Notes: generated by a model from the sequence alone, not told the origin. A stretch of 64,000 nucleotides of DNA from Streptomyces dioscori (GCF_003024195.1 NZ_KZ679056.1:62001-126000); one strand, 5' to 3'. Shown: positions 44,955-54,919, numbered from the stretch's first letter. Made by a program: numbers and translations.

Positions 44955-46034
44955 TCAACGGGTCGGTACCGGGCCCGTGCTTCTGCGCACGATCAGTTCG
45001 ACCGGCACCACCCGGCCGAGTTCCGGTTCCGGCGGCCCGTCCAGCTGGGACAGGAGCAGCCGCAGGGAACGCGTACCGATCTCGGGGAAGTCGGTACGGA
45101 CCGTGGTCAGCGGGGGAAGCAGGTGCGCGGCCTCGGGGATGTCGTCGTAACCGACCACGCTCACGTCGTCCGGCACCCGGCGGCCCGACTCGTACAGGGC
45201 GCGGAGGACGCCGAGCGCCATCTGGTCGTTGGAGGCGAAGATCGCGGTGACGTCCGGGTCGTCGGCCAGTCCGCGGCCCAGTTCGTACCCCGAGTCGGCA
45301 CTCCAGTCGCCGACGAGGGGCTCGTGGACCACGGCCCCCGACGCCTTCAGCGTGGCCCGCCAGGCCTCCACCCTGCGGTCGGCCGACAGCCAGCCCGTGG
45401 GGCCCGCGATGTGCCGGACCGTCGTGTGGCCGAGGTCCAGCAGGTGCTCGGTCACCATGCGGGCGCCCGCCCAGTTGTCCGCCGTCACGAACGACGCGTC
45501 CTTGCCGAGGTCGTTCTCCAGGACCATCAGCGGGGTGTCGAGCCGCGCCTCCGCCAGCGCCTTGCCCACCCAGCGCTGCGGGGCGATGGCGATCACACCG
45601 TCCGCGCCCTCGGCCGACAGGGTGTCCACGGCCCGTGCGACGGTGGCCCGGTCCGCCGTGTCGAGCGCGATGGAGCTGACCAGGTAACCCGCGTCCTGGG
45701 CCGCGCTGTTGATCGCGGTCAGGATGGAGGCCGGGCCGTAAAGGGCCGCGTCGAAGGAGATCACACCCAGCATGCGGGTCCGGCCGCTGGCCAGCGAGCG
45801 TGCGCTGCGGCTCGGGCGGTAGCCGAGGGTGCGCATGGCGGTCAGGACCACCTCGCGGGTCTCGGGGCGGACGGCCGGATTGTCGTTCAGGACCCGCGAC
45901 ACGGTCTGCTTGGAGACGCCGGCCAGCCGCGCCACGTCGTCCATCACCGGCCGCGCGCCCGCGAAGTTGCGCCGGCTGCGCCCCTTGGGGAGACCGGGCG
46001 GCACACCGTCGCCGTCACCGGCACGTGGGGTCAT
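44955..46034 (-). CDS. LacI family transcriptional regulator
   Basis: 359 aa, last gene of the sugar operon. DNA-binding headpiece MDDVARLAGVSKQTVSRVLNDN with hinge SRSARSLASGR, then a periplasmic-binding-like effector domain. It probably controls the operon by binding the palindrome upstream of the MFS gene. The N-terminus has a ~30-residue Gly/Pro/Arg extension. Ligand likely a galactoside, inferred from the two GH35 genes. Confidence 0.94.
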   Translation of the reverse strand: MTPRAGDGDGVPPGLPKGRSRRNFAGARPVMDDVARLAGVSKQTVSRVLNDNPAVRPETREVVLTAMRTLGYRPSRSARSLASGRTRMLGVISFDAALYGPASILTAINSAAQDAGYLVSSIALDTADRATVARAVDTLSAEGADGVIAIAPQRWVGKALAEARLDTPLMVLENDLGKDASFVTADNWAGARMVTEHLLDLGHTTVRHIAGPTGWLSADRRVEAWRATLKASGAVVHEPLVGDWSADSGYELGRGLADDPDVTAIFASNDQMALGVLRALYESGRRVPDDVSVVGYDDIPEAAHLLPPLTTVRTDFPEIGTRSLRLLLSQLDGPPEPELGRVVPVELIVRRSTGPVPTR

Positions 46035-46168
46035 GGCGGGTGATGCCCTTCGAGGTACGGGGACGGGGGTGCGGGTTCGTCCGTCGGGCGGAGCCCGCCC
46101 GGTCGGCCCAGAATAGGCCGCCGGGCGGGAAGGCGGCGCGGCAGCCCCGCCCTACCCGGCCACCCGCC

Positions 46169-48649
46169 TTACCCGGCCTCCCTCACCTCCCCCGCCTCAC
46201 CGATCGCCCACCTACGGGTCATCACCCACTCGATCCGTCCGACCGCCGCCGCGGCCGCCTCCTCTGCGGACACGTCCGCCACGTACACCCGCGCCTCCGC
46301 CGCCCTCGGCAGCACCCTCAGCCGCAGTCCCTCCCCCCGGAGGGCGAACGCCGGGAGCCGGTCCAGGGCGATGTCCCAGACCCGTCCCGAGTGGAACTGG
46401 TCCGCCACGAGCCTGTCGCCCACGTACGCGCGGGCCACGTCACCGGTCCAGCGGACGCGCAGGAGGGTTCCGGTGAGCGGGAGTCCGTCGGGGACGGTGA
46501 CGGCGTACTCGGCGGCGGTCGTGTCGTAGTGCTCGTCGGCGGGGGCGCTCGCCCGGCCCTGCACGCCCGTCACGGGTTCGGGCGCCGGTCCGGCGGCACG
46601 CACCGGTTCAGCCTCTCCGACGCGCGATCGCCCTCCCCCGCCCTCTGCCCCGAACCGCGGGTCCCAGCCGTCCCCCGTCAGGTGGTAGCGCGTGAACACC
46701 CCGTCCCGCGACTCCCGCACGCTCCCGCCCGTCACGGCCGGAGGCCGCCGCGGCGCGGGCAGCACGGCGATCGAGGTCTCACCGGCCGGGCTGTGCACCC
46801 GTACCTCCCCCTGCCCGCCCCGCGCGTGCTCGTCGAAGACGACTCCGACCCCGGCGCCGCTACCGGAGTCGGAGTCGGCGAGCACCAGCCGTTCCGCTCC
46901 CCAGGCGACACCCTTGTAGGCGGTACGGGCCGTCTTCGCGTCCAGGACCAGGAGGCCGACGCGGTCGCCGTCCGCCGTGTCCACCTCGACCAGGGCGTCG
47001 GTACCGGGCCGCAACCCCGTGACCAGGACACGGTCGTCGAGTGTGGCGCTCTGCCCGGAGGACACCCGGACCGACCGCAACGTACGCGAATCCAGGGCCA
47101 GTTCGACCGGGACGCCGTCCGTCGCCGCCAGTACCAGGACCGTGCGGCCGTCGTCGTCGGCGATCGTGCAGACGGGCTGGGCGGTGGCCCAGTCCAGACG
47201 CAGACTCCCCACCTCCAGGCGCAGCGGCCAGCAGAAGTACGCGCCTGTCGGGACCGTGACCGGTGTGCTCGGGAAGGTGAGTGCGGGGCCCGCCGGGAAC
47301 TCGACCGTGAACGAGGTGTCCGGGTGGTCCGGCAGCTCCTCGTGCGGCTGGTGGTTGTTGACGAAGAGGAAGCCGGAGTCCGCCGAGGCCCGGACCGCCC
47401 AGCGCAGGGTGTCCCGGTCGTCCTGCCCCGACGGCCGCCGTACCGGGAGGAAGGATTCCATCGGCGCGATCAGCCGGCCGAAGTCCGCCAACAGCAGGTG
47501 TTGCAGGCGCAGTTCGTCGTACGAGGGGCGGTACTGGCCGTACTCGCCCAGCGGGGCCTGGAAGTCGTACGTGCGGACGGGGAGGTCGTTGGGGTAGCCC
47601 GTCGCGTGGGACTCCTGGAGGGTCGTCCGCTCGCCCACCGGATTCGTACCGCCGTGGAACATGTAGTAGCCCTGCCACACCGAGCCGCAGCCGATCTTCG
47701 TGAGGCCGAGCGCGCCGACGTCGGCCGCCTCGACCCGGGGGCGGCGGTGGTACGAGACCGCCATGCCACCGCCCAACTCGCAGGTGGCCCAGGGGAATCG
47801 CTCCTCGGTGGCCGTCGGGTCGGTACCGCGTACCGTCGTCGGGCGCAGGTCGGCGCCGATGCCCTCGTCGTCGCGCTGGTGGGTGAAGAAGAAGTGGGTG
47901 CGGCAGGTGTCGGGCCAGCCGCCGTCGGCCTCGGTCCAGAAGGTCTCGGGGTAGCCGCCGTACAGCGGAAGCAGTTCGTCGGGCGGGAGTTCGACACCTC
48001 CCCACGCCGTCGACGTCCACAGCGGGGCGCTCAGGCCGGCCGCCTGGGCCATGCGTTTCAGCGTCAGCAGGTGACCGGGCTGGTCGTACAGCTCGTTCTC
48101 GATCTGGATCGCGACGATCGGGCCGCCGTGTGCGCGGTCGAGCCCGCTCAGCTGCGCCGCGATCGCCTCGTACCAGGTGCGTACGGGTGCCAGGTACGCG
48201 GGATCGTCGGTGCGCGGGGTGCAGGCCCGGGTCAGGAGCCAGTCGGGTAAGCCGCCGTTGCGGACCTCGGCGTGCGACCAGGGGCCGATGCGCGGGACGA
48301 AGTCCAGGCCGTGGCGGGCGCAGAGTCCGGCGAAGCGCCGCAGGTCCCGGTCGCCGTCGAAGCGGATCCGGCCCTCGACCTCCTCGTGGTGGATCCAGAT
48401 GACGTAACTGGCGACGGCCGTCACCCCGCCCGCCTTCATCTTCAGCAGCTCCTCCTCCCACTCCCCCGCCGGGTAACGGGTGTAGTGGAACTCGCCGGAG
48501 ACCGGGAACCAGGGGCGCCCGCCGCGGGTGAGGTGACGGCTGGTGACCTCGATCGGGTCGGGGACGCCGGGGGCGTCGGAGAAGGGGAGGTGGCCGGTGA
48601 GGGGTGGCGCGGCCGGTGTGGACACCTTCAGGCGAAGCGGCGGCATCAC
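46169..48649 (-). CDS. Glycoside hydrolase family 35 beta-galactosidase (large form)
   Basis: 826 aa. TIM barrel with SGEFHYTR near residue 51, VIWIHHEEVEG, and the acid/base Glu186 in IQIENELY; the nucleophile region reads ATCELGGG. C-terminal beta domains follow with a Gly/Ser-rich spacer near residue 650. No signal peptide is seen, so it should be cytosolic and act on imported oligosaccharides. The ATG overlaps the stop of the upstream GH35 gene (ATGA), so the two are coupled. Confidence 0.9.
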   Translation of the reverse strand: MMPPLRLKVSTPAAPPLTGHLPFSDAPGVPDPIEVTSRHLTRGGRPWFPVSGEFHYTRYPAGEWEEELLKMKAGGVTAVASYVIWIHHEEVEGRIRFDGDRDLRRFAGLCARHGLDFVPRIGPWSHAEVRNGGLPDWLLTRACTPRTDDPAYLAPVRTWYEAIAAQLSGLDRAHGGPIVAIQIENELYDQPGHLLTLKRMAQAAGLSAPLWTSTAWGGVELPPDELLPLYGGYPETFWTEADGGWPDTCRTHFFFTHQRDDEGIGADLRPTTVRGTDPTATEERFPWATCELGGGMAVSYHRRPRVEAADVGALGLTKIGCGSVWQGYYMFHGGTNPVGERTTLQESHATGYPNDLPVRTYDFQAPLGEYGQYRPSYDELRLQHLLLADFGRLIAPMESFLPVRRPSGQDDRDTLRWAVRASADSGFLFVNNHQPHEELPDHPDTSFTVEFPAGPALTFPSTPVTVPTGAYFCWPLRLEVGSLRLDWATAQPVCTIADDDGRTVLVLAATDGVPVELALDSRTLRSVRVSSGQSATLDDRVLVTGLRPGTDALVEVDTADGDRVGLLVLDAKTARTAYKGVAWGAERLVLADSDSGSGAGVGVVFDEHARGGQGEVRVHSPAGETSIAVLPAPRRPPAVTGGSVRESRDGVFTRYHLTGDGWDPRFGAEGGGGRSRVGEAEPVRAAGPAPEPVTGVQGRASAPADEHYDTTAAEYAVTVPDGLPLTGTLLRVRWTGDVARAYVGDRLVADQFHSGRVWDIALDRLPAFALRGEGLRLRVLPRAAEARVYVADVSAEEAAAAAVGRIEWVMTRRWAIGEAGEVREAG

Positions 48650-50412
48650 GGGTTCACCGGGCCGAGGTCGGGGGTGTCGGTGAGCTGGACGCGCGGTTCG
48701 GTCGTGGCCTGCAACTCCAGCAGGACGACGTCGTTGGTGCCGGGGCGCAGGACGGGCGCGGGCACGTACAGCGTGCGCTGCGGGCCGCGGTTCCAGTAAC
48801 GGCCGAGGTGGAAGCCGTTGATCCAGGCCTGGCCCTTGGTCCAGCCGGGCAGGGAGAGGAAGGTGTCGGCGGGCGTCCCGACCTCGAAGGTGCCGCGGTG
48901 CAAGGCGGGCCCGGCGTCGGACGGCGAGTCGGCGGCCGGAGCGAAGGGAACCGCTCCCGCACCCTCCAGGGCCAGGGGGTGACAGTCCCAGCCGTGCAGG
49001 GCGGTGCCGTCGAAGGTGACGGGGCCGAGCAGTCCCTTGGGTGCGCCGATACGCGGCCCGTAGTTGACCCCGCCCATGTTCTCGACGAGCACGTCCAGCG
49101 TGGCACCGGCCCGCGGCACACGCACGGACAGGGCTTCCTCGTGCCGTTCCCGTTCCAGTACGCCGACGGGGGCGCCGTCCACGAAGACCTACGCGCGGTC
49201 GCCGACCCCGCCCGCGAAGTGCAGGACACCGTCGCCGGAGACGGGAACCGTGGTGCGGTAGAGGGCGTACCCGGCCCGCAGTCCCAGCTCCTCCATGGTC
49301 ACCGGACCGGCGTCGACACGTACCGGCTCGGCGAGGACGCCCGCATGCGGGAGCAGCGGCGCACGCTCGCCCAACTCCACCACGGTGACGGGCAGTTTGG
49401 GACTCGGTGCGGGGGCGGCCTCATCGGGTACCGGGGCGTGACGGGCGATGACCTCGCGGAAGGCGTGGTACTTGGGCCCCGGGTCACCGGACTCGGTTAG
49501 GGCCGCGTCGTAGTCGTACGAGGTCACGATGGGCGCGTACGCGTGGTCGTGGTTGGCGCCGTTCGTGAAGCCGAAGTTGGTGCCGCCGTGGAACATGTAG
49601 ATGTTGACCGAGGCGCCCGCGGTGAGGAGCCGGTCGAGGTCGGCGGCGGCGTCGGCCGCGTCACGCACGTGGTGCGGTTCGCCCCAGTGGTCGAACCAGC
49701 CGATCCAGAACTCCGCGCACATCAGCGGCCCTTCGGGCTGATGGGCCCGCAACCGATCGAGCGACTCGGTGATCCTGCTGCCGAAGGTGCCGGTCGTGAG
49801 GACGCCGGGGAGGCTGCCGGCCGCGAGGTGCGCCGGGTCGGCCTGGTCACAGGTGAACAGAAACTCGTCCACACCCCGGGCGCGAAAGGACTCGGCGAGG
49901 TGTTCCAGATAGGCGCGGTCGTCGCCGTACGCCCCGTACTCGTTCTCCACCTGCACGGCGATCACCGGCCCGCCGTTCGCGGCCAGTTGGGGCACGAGCT
50001 GGGGCAGCAAGAGGTCGAAATAGCGGTCGAGCGCGTCGGTGAAACGGGGGTCGCTGGTGCGCAGCCGGATGTCGGTGTCCGTGGTGAGCCAGGAGGGCAG
50101 GCCGCCGCCGTCCCACTCGGCGCAGATGTACGGGCCCGGACGCAGCAGAACGTGCAGACCCTCGGCCTGGGCCAGCCGCAGATAGCGGGGCAGATCGAGG
50201 ATGCCGTCCAGGACCAGCGTGCCGGGTTCGGGCTGGTGAAGATTCCAGGGGACATACGTCTCCACCGTGTTGAGGCCCATCAGCCGGGCCTTGCGGAGCC
50301 GGTCGGCCCACTGGTCGGGGTGGACGCGGAAGTAGTGCATCGCACCGGAGATGATCCGGAACGGCTCTCCATGGAGCCGGAATCCGTCGGAGGACGTACT
50401 CAGAACAGTCAT
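48646..50412 (-). pseudogene. GH35 beta-galactosidase gene interrupted by an in-frame TAG
   Basis: Reads as a 588-codon GH35 gene in one frame, but a TAG at 49191-49189 splits it into 407 and 178 codons. The sequence on either side (GDRA-stop-VFVDGAPVG) suggests CAG (Gln) became TAG. The first part keeps the barrel with acid/base Glu158 (VQVENEYG) and nucleophile Glu234 (MCAEFWIGWF) but loses the beta domains; the second part holds them (WINGFHLGRYW). It could be a recent mutation, an assembly error or a natural split. It begins 51 bp after the MFS gene and overlaps the next GH35 gene. Confidence 0.88.
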
Positions 50413-50463
50413 CAGGATGCTGCTTCCCTTCAGCTCGGACAGGGGATCGGTGCGGGGACCGCG

Positions 50464-51828
50464 TCAGCGGTCGACGCGGTGAGGTCTGCCGTGCCGGGCC
50501 GCCACCGGGCGCGTGGCACGGACCAGCCGGAGCGTGACGGCCAGGCACAGCGCCGAGCCCACGCCCAGCAGGAGCGGGACGGCACGCACCCCGGACCACT
50601 CGATGGCCTTGCCGAGCGCGGGTCCGGCGACGACTCCGCCGACCATCGACGCGGCGATGACCACCGCGCCGGCTCGGCGGGCCCTCGGGGCGGCGCGGTT
50701 GAGCCAGGGCAGGCCGGTGGGGAAGATCGGCGCGATGAACAGGCCGACTCCCGCGTACGCGTAGGGGGCGAGGCCCGGGATCGTGGCCAGCAGCAGGCAG
50801 ACCGTCATGCCGGCGCACGAGACGGTGACGATCGACTGGGCGGAGTGGCGCAGCGCGAGCGGTGCCGCGAGGAAGCGGCCGACGGTCATCATCAGCCAGT
50901 ACACGGAGGTGGCGGTGGCCGCGGCCCCGGCGCCGTACCCGACCGCCTCCAGATGGGTGGGCTCCCAGCCGCCGACGCCCGCCTCGATACCCACGTGGAG
51001 CACGTACAGGGTGACGAACATGGCGAGCACCGACCCCAGACTGCGACCGAGAACGGACGTACCACCGGCCGCCTGCTCCCCCTCCCCCGGCTGCGGCGCG
51101 TGCTCCCGCACACCCCTGAGGCACAGCAACAGCGGCAGATTGACGCCGGCGAAGACAAGGAAGACCACCGGATAGTGCTCGGCGCCGACGACACCGATCA
51201 CGGCCGGTCCGAGGATCGCGCCGATACCGAAGTGCGCGTTGAGGATGTTGAGCATGGCGGTCGAACGGTGGCCGAAGCCGACGGCGAACAGCTGGTTGAG
51301 CCCGTAGTCGATACCGCCGAAACCGAGCCCGGCGAGCAGGGCCGAGGCCAGCGCGACGGACCAGTTCGGCGCGAGTGCGAAGCCCGCCGCACCAAGAGCC
51401 ATCAGCAGGTACGAGGCCCCGAGGATCTGCCGGTTGCCGAGCCGGCCGTACAGCCGGTCGAAGAGCAGCACTCCGGCGACGCCACCGACGAAGTGCGCGC
51501 TCAGCGCGAGCCCGGCGGCCGAGGGCGACAGCCCGAACTCCCTCCGGAGGGCGGGGATCGAGGGCCCGTACAGCGCCTGGAGCACACCGATGAGCACGAA
51601 CCCGCCGCAGGAGGCGACGACCGCGGCGGTACTGAACACGGGCGCGGCCTGCCCGACGCCTGTGACCGGTGGCGCGACCTGCACGACACCCGTGACCGGT
51701 GGCGCGGCCGAGTCACGCCCGGCCGGCGCGCCCGCGGTGGAAGCACCCCGGGCGGGGCCGGTGACGCCGTCACGGCTGACGCCCGCCCGCGCGTCGTCAC
51801 TCACGCGGTCACTCACTCGGTCACTCAC
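50464..51828 (-). CDS. MFS transporter
   Basis: 454 aa with 12 predicted helices after a ~65-residue hydrophilic N-terminus. Motif A-like GRLGNRQILGASY follows helix 2. First gene of an operon with two GH35 enzymes and LacI, so a sugar or oligosaccharide importer is likely. The N-terminus is made of short duplications: three 12-bp units (codons for VSDR) at 51798-51833 and a repeated PPVTGV. The GTG at 51828 follows GGAG with 5-base spacing, but later GTGs in the repeat are alternatives. Confidence 0.9.
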   Translation of the reverse strand: MSDRVSDRVSDDARAGVSRDGVTGPARGASTAGAPAGRDSAAPPVTGVVQVAPPVTGVGQAAPVFSTAAVVASCGGFVLIGVLQALYGPSIPALRREFGLSPSAAGLALSAHFVGGVAGVLLFDRLYGRLGNRQILGASYLLMALGAAGFALAPNWSVALASALLAGLGFGGIDYGLNQLFAVGFGHRSTAMLNILNAHFGIGAILGPAVIGVVGAEHYPVVFLVFAGVNLPLLLCLRGVREHAPQPGEGEQAAGGTSVLGRSLGSVLAMFVTLYVLHVGIEAGVGGWEPTHLEAVGYGAGAAATATSVYWLMMTVGRFLAAPLALRHSAQSIVTVSCAGMTVCLLLATIPGLAPYAYAGVGLFIAPIFPTGLPWLNRAAPRARRAGAVVIAASMVGGVVAGPALGKAIEWSGVRAVPLLLGVGSALCLAVTLRLVRATRPVAARHGRPHRVDR

Positions 51829-51911
51829 GCGGACTCCAGTCGGCGGTTTGCGGCCCGCGCTTCCGCGGGCGACGAGCCGACCGGGGCGTCGGCGGCGGCG
51901 CTACGGCAACC

Positions 51912-51941
51912 ATGATGTTACCGGTAACTCAAAGCCGTCAA
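51912..51941 (-). promoter_or_regulatory. Promoter with LacI-type operator of the galactosidase operon
   Basis: GTTACCGGTAAC (51917-51928) is a perfect 12-bp palindrome with the central CG typical of LacI-family operators. It sits between a -35 TTGACG (minus strand, 51941-51936) and a -10 of the form TAACAT or CATCAT. Binding would block RNA polymerase. About 90 bp upstream of the MFS start. Confidence 0.85.
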
Positions 51942-51993
51942 GATCTCCGCGCCAGAAGGCTGCGAGACGGAAATTCGCCGCTCGCGCCCCCGG

Positions 51994-52371
51994 TCAGGAG
52001 AGGGCGCGGCGCAGGGCGGCGTGGAGGTGGACCGGGTCAGTCCAGTGCCGGGTCCTGGTCGGCGGTACGCGCCAGTGCAGACCGGGCGCGTACGTACGGT
52101 GCCGGGGCGGGACGGCCACGTGCGACCCGGCACCGAGAACGCGGGCCGGGGGCACGTCCCAGGTGGCGGCCTCGCCCGGCGGGACGAGCCAGTACAGGAC
52201 GCCGCCGTAGCCGTCCTCGATCACCGCTCCCGTCCGCGAGCCCAGCTGTTCGAGGATGCGCAGGCCCGTGGCCAGGGGGACCCGGACCGCGTCCCACCAC
52301 TGACCGGCCGGGAGGGTCCGCACCTCCGGACCCAACGGTCGCAGCCACCTCGGCGCGTCACTGCTCGGCAT
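51994..52371 (-). CDS. Conserved small protein, unknown function
   Basis: 125 aa, soluble. ATG 52371 (MPSSDAPRWLRPLGPEVRTLPAG) gives a compact protein with QWWDAVRVP, GAVIEDGYGGVLYWLVPPG and a HVAVPP motif; Trp/Pro-rich. I have seen this kind of sequence in Streptomyces annotated as hypothetical or as resembling part of a bifunctional primase-polymerase, but a catalytic triad is not evident. Divergent from the P450 remnant. A longer N-terminus exists in frame but lies in non-coding-like DNA. Confidence 0.65.
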   Translation of the reverse strand: MPSSDAPRWLRPLGPEVRTLPAGQWWDAVRVPLATGLRILEQLGSRTGAVIEDGYGGVLYWLVPPGEAATWDVPPARVLGAGSHVAVPPRHRTYAPGLHWRVPPTRTRHWTDPVHLHAALRRALS

Positions 52372-52584
52372 GGTTGGGCTGCCTCCACCTCTCACCGGGG
52401 AACATTCACCGGGGATCATGAGAATAGAACGGAGGGACAACCTCAACTTGCCATTACACGTAGGGAACTTGCCGAAGTACGCAGTGGGTCCCGCGCGCTC
52501 TCGCCGACGTGCGCCGCAGCCCCGTAACGTCATTCGGCGTCCTGTCCGTTGCAGGGGTTCGAGTGTGCGTACCCGGAGGCTCCC

Positions 52585-53283
52585 ATGTCAGACCAGGCAG
52601 AGCGGTTAAAACGGCCGGAGCAGCCGGATCACGGACCCGCGGGTGTCCAAGGATCCACGGCAGCACTGGCCGCTGTGGATCAACGGGGAGATCTCCCCCG
52701 AGTGGCCACTGTTCACCTGGGTCGCCGTACAGAACATGTTCACGGCCTACGGCGGGGAACACAAACGGCTGCGGGCGCTGGTCTCGAAGGCATTCACCGC
52801 ACGCCGTACCGCCGCGCTGCGACCTCGTATCGAAGAGATCACCGAGCAACTGCTCGACCGGATCGAAGACGCCGGACGGCGGTCCGAAGTCGTCGACCTG
52901 CGCGAGGAGTTCTGCTACCCCCTCCCCATCCAAGTGATCAGTGAGCTGTTCGGGCTGCCCGAGGAGAAAGGCGCGGAGATGCAGGCCGTCGTGGACGGCG
53001 TCTTCAACACCGCGGCCACGCCGGAGGAGGTGACCGACATCTACACGCGGCTGTACGCGGCACTCGGTGAACTCGTCGCCGCGAAACGGGCGTCGCCCGG
53101 GGACGATCTGACCTCCGCGCTCATCTCCGCGCGTGACGACGAGGGAGGTACGCGGCTGAGTGAGCAGGAGCTCCTCGACACGTTGGTGCTGATGATCAGC
53201 GCGGGGCACGAGACCACGGTCAACCTCATCGACAACGCGATCCACGCACTGCTCACGCATCCGGAACAGCTCGCGCATGTCCG
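52585..53283 (+). pseudogene. Cytochrome P450 gene remnant (both ends lost)
   Basis: A start with ribosome site GGAGG (ATG 52585, MSDQAERL) is followed after a few codons by a different frame that carries P450 sequence from about 52625 (TDPRVSKDPRQHW) through ALVSKAFTARR to the I-helix motif AGHETT and LLTHPEQLAHVR. So ~60 N-terminal codons are deleted with a frameshift. At 53283 homology stops and a tandem repeat begins: the ExxR motif and the haem-binding Cys region are missing. Not a working P450. Confidence 0.85.
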
Positions 53284-53323
53284 GGTCTCTGCTCCGGCTT
53301 CGACCGGTGGGGCTTGTTGCGCA

Positions 53324-53565
53324 GTTCCCCGCGCCCCTGAGGGGGTGGGGGCGGGCCCGGTGTTTGTGCGTGCGGGTCGTACGTGGCTGAGCGCGCCGTT
53401 CCCCGCGCCCCTGGAGGGGTGGGGCGGGCCCGGTGTTTGTGCGTGCGGGTCGTACGTGGCTGAGCGCGCCGTTCCCCGCGCCCCTGAAGGGGTGGGGGCG
53501 GGCCCGGTGTTTGTGTGTGCGGGTCGTGCGTGGTTGAGTGCGCCGTTCCCCGCGCCCCTCGGGGG
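53324..53565 (-). repeat. Tandem array of the dispersed repeat, 73-74 bp unit
   Basis: Core GTTCCCCGCGCCCCT occurs at 53324, 53398, 53471 and 53545 (spacings 74, 73, 74). The linkers contain GGGCCCGGTGTTTGTGCGTG and CGGGTCGTACGTGGCTGA with few differences. It directly follows the P450 break. Confidence 0.9.
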
Positions 53566-53572
53566 GTGGGGC

Positions 53573-53838
53573 GGTCAGACCCTCCGGCGTGCGGGCGCTC
53601 GATCGTGCTGAGGGGGTGGTTCGGGATGTGTGGGCGGTGCGGCAAGGTGCGTACACCTGTCGGCTCGGGAGCACCGACCACATGTCCCGGAGCGCCCCCG
53701 CCCCCACACGCAGCGGCAGGCGCGTCTTTCAGGGGCGCGGGGAACTGCGCGCCCAGCCACAAACGGCCCGCACCCGATCACGAATCCACGCCGAACTGCC
53801 CGGCCAGCCACCGACAGCCCGCAGGTGGATGAAGACGG
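53573..53838. other. Intergenic DNA with one dispersed repeat
   Basis: 266 bp between the array and the 3' end of ku. One repeat core lies at 53731-53756 (AGGGGCGCGGGGAACTGCGC, plus orientation). Nothing else recognisable; I looked for the missing P450 C-terminus and did not see it. Confidence 0.6.
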
Positions 53839-54816
53839 TCAGGCCGTAGCTTTTTTTCTGGGGGGAGACTTTTTGGGTGGGGGAGTGTCCGACGACTTCT
53901 TCGCCGCCGACTTCGTGGTCGTCTTCGCGGTCGTCTTCTTCGTCGAAGACTTCTTCTTGCCCGACGGCGGCTTCGAAGAGCTCGCAGCCGTCTTCTTCGC
54001 CGCCCCCTTGCGAAGAGGCTTCACCTCCGCATCCTCACCCCGAGCACCCCGAGCCTGCCGCACGCTGTTCTCCAGCGCGGCCATCAGGTCGATGACCTTG
54101 CCCTCGGACTTCCCGGCGGAGGGCGCCGACGGCGCCACCTCCCCGGACGCCTTCGCCGCGATCAGTTCCTCCACCGCCTCGCGGTAGCCGTCGTGCAGTT
54201 CCGCGAGATCGACCTCCCCCAGCGTGTCCATCAGCGCGTCGGCAAGGTCCAGTTCCTTGTCCCGGACGGTGACACCCGCGTCCGGGGCGACGTTCTCGGG
54301 CGCCCGGATCTCGTCCGGCCACAGCAGCCCGTGCATGGCGATGACGTCGTCGACGACCCGCAGCATGCCCAGCCGTTCCCGCCCGCGCAGCGCGAACTTC
54401 GCGACGGCGACCTTCTGGCTGCGCTTCAGTGCTTCCCGCAGCAGGGTGTACGGCTTGGCCGCCGGCACCCCGTTCGCCGACAGGTAGTACGCCGTGTCCA
54501 TCTGGAGCGGGTCGATCCGGTCGGCCGGCACGAAGGCCAGGATCTCGATCGTCCGGGCGGTCGGGAGCGGCAGGGCGGCCAGATCCTCGTCCGTGATGGG
54601 GATCATCGTGCCGTCCGCGTCCTCGTACGCCTTGCCGATCTCCGACGACGCCACCTCGCGGTCCTCCCTCTCGCACACCTTGCGGTAGCGGATGCGTCCG
54701 CCGTCCTCGGTGTGGATCTGGCGGAAGGAGATCGAGTGGTTCTCCGTGGCGTTCACCAGCTTGATCGGGATGCTGACCAGGCCGAAGGAGATGGCACCGT
54801 TCCAAATGGATCTCAC
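53839..54816 (-). CDS. ku: Non-homologous end joining protein Ku
   Basis: 325 aa. Bacterial Ku forms a homodimer ring that binds DNA double-strand ends and recruits LigD. N-terminal MRSIWNGAISFGLVSIPIKL and the core IPITDEDLAALPLP-DPLQMDTAYYL are diagnostic. The last ~75 residues are Lys/Ala/Ser/Thr-rich (AAKKTAASSSKPPSGKKK), a basic tail known to modulate DNA binding. GTG 54816 has AAGGG 8 bases before it; the GTG three codons upstream is too close to it. Divergent from the ligD polymerase gene. Confidence 0.95.
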   Translation of the reverse strand: MRSIWNGAISFGLVSIPIKLVNATENHSISFRQIHTEDGGRIRYRKVCEREDREVASSEIGKAYEDADGTMIPITDEDLAALPLPTARTIEILAFVPADRIDPLQMDTAYYLSANGVPAAKPYTLLREALKRSQKVAVAKFALRGRERLGMLRVVDDVIAMHGLLWPDEIRAPENVAPDAGVTVRDKELDLADALMDTLGEVDLAELHDGYREAVEELIAAKASGEVAPSAPSAGKSEGKVIDLMAALENSVRQARGARGEDAEVKPLRKGAAKKTAASSSKPPSGKKKSSTKKTTAKTTTKSAAKKSSDTPPPKKSPPRKKATA

Positions 54817-54919
54817 GTTCGACACCCTTCAGGTCGCTGTCGTCCGTCCCGTCCCGTCCTGTCCTGTCCCCTGTCCCCCGTGCATCCGTTTTCTTGCGAA
54901 TGCGTGGGATTGTCATCCT

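Noticed and set aside
49189..49191. Programmed read-through or pyrrolysine at the GH35 TAG
   Set aside because: No supporting recoding signal or pyl genes in the window; a simple mutation is more likely.
53600..53838. Missing C-terminus of the P450
   Set aside because: No haem-binding Cys motif found in any frame.
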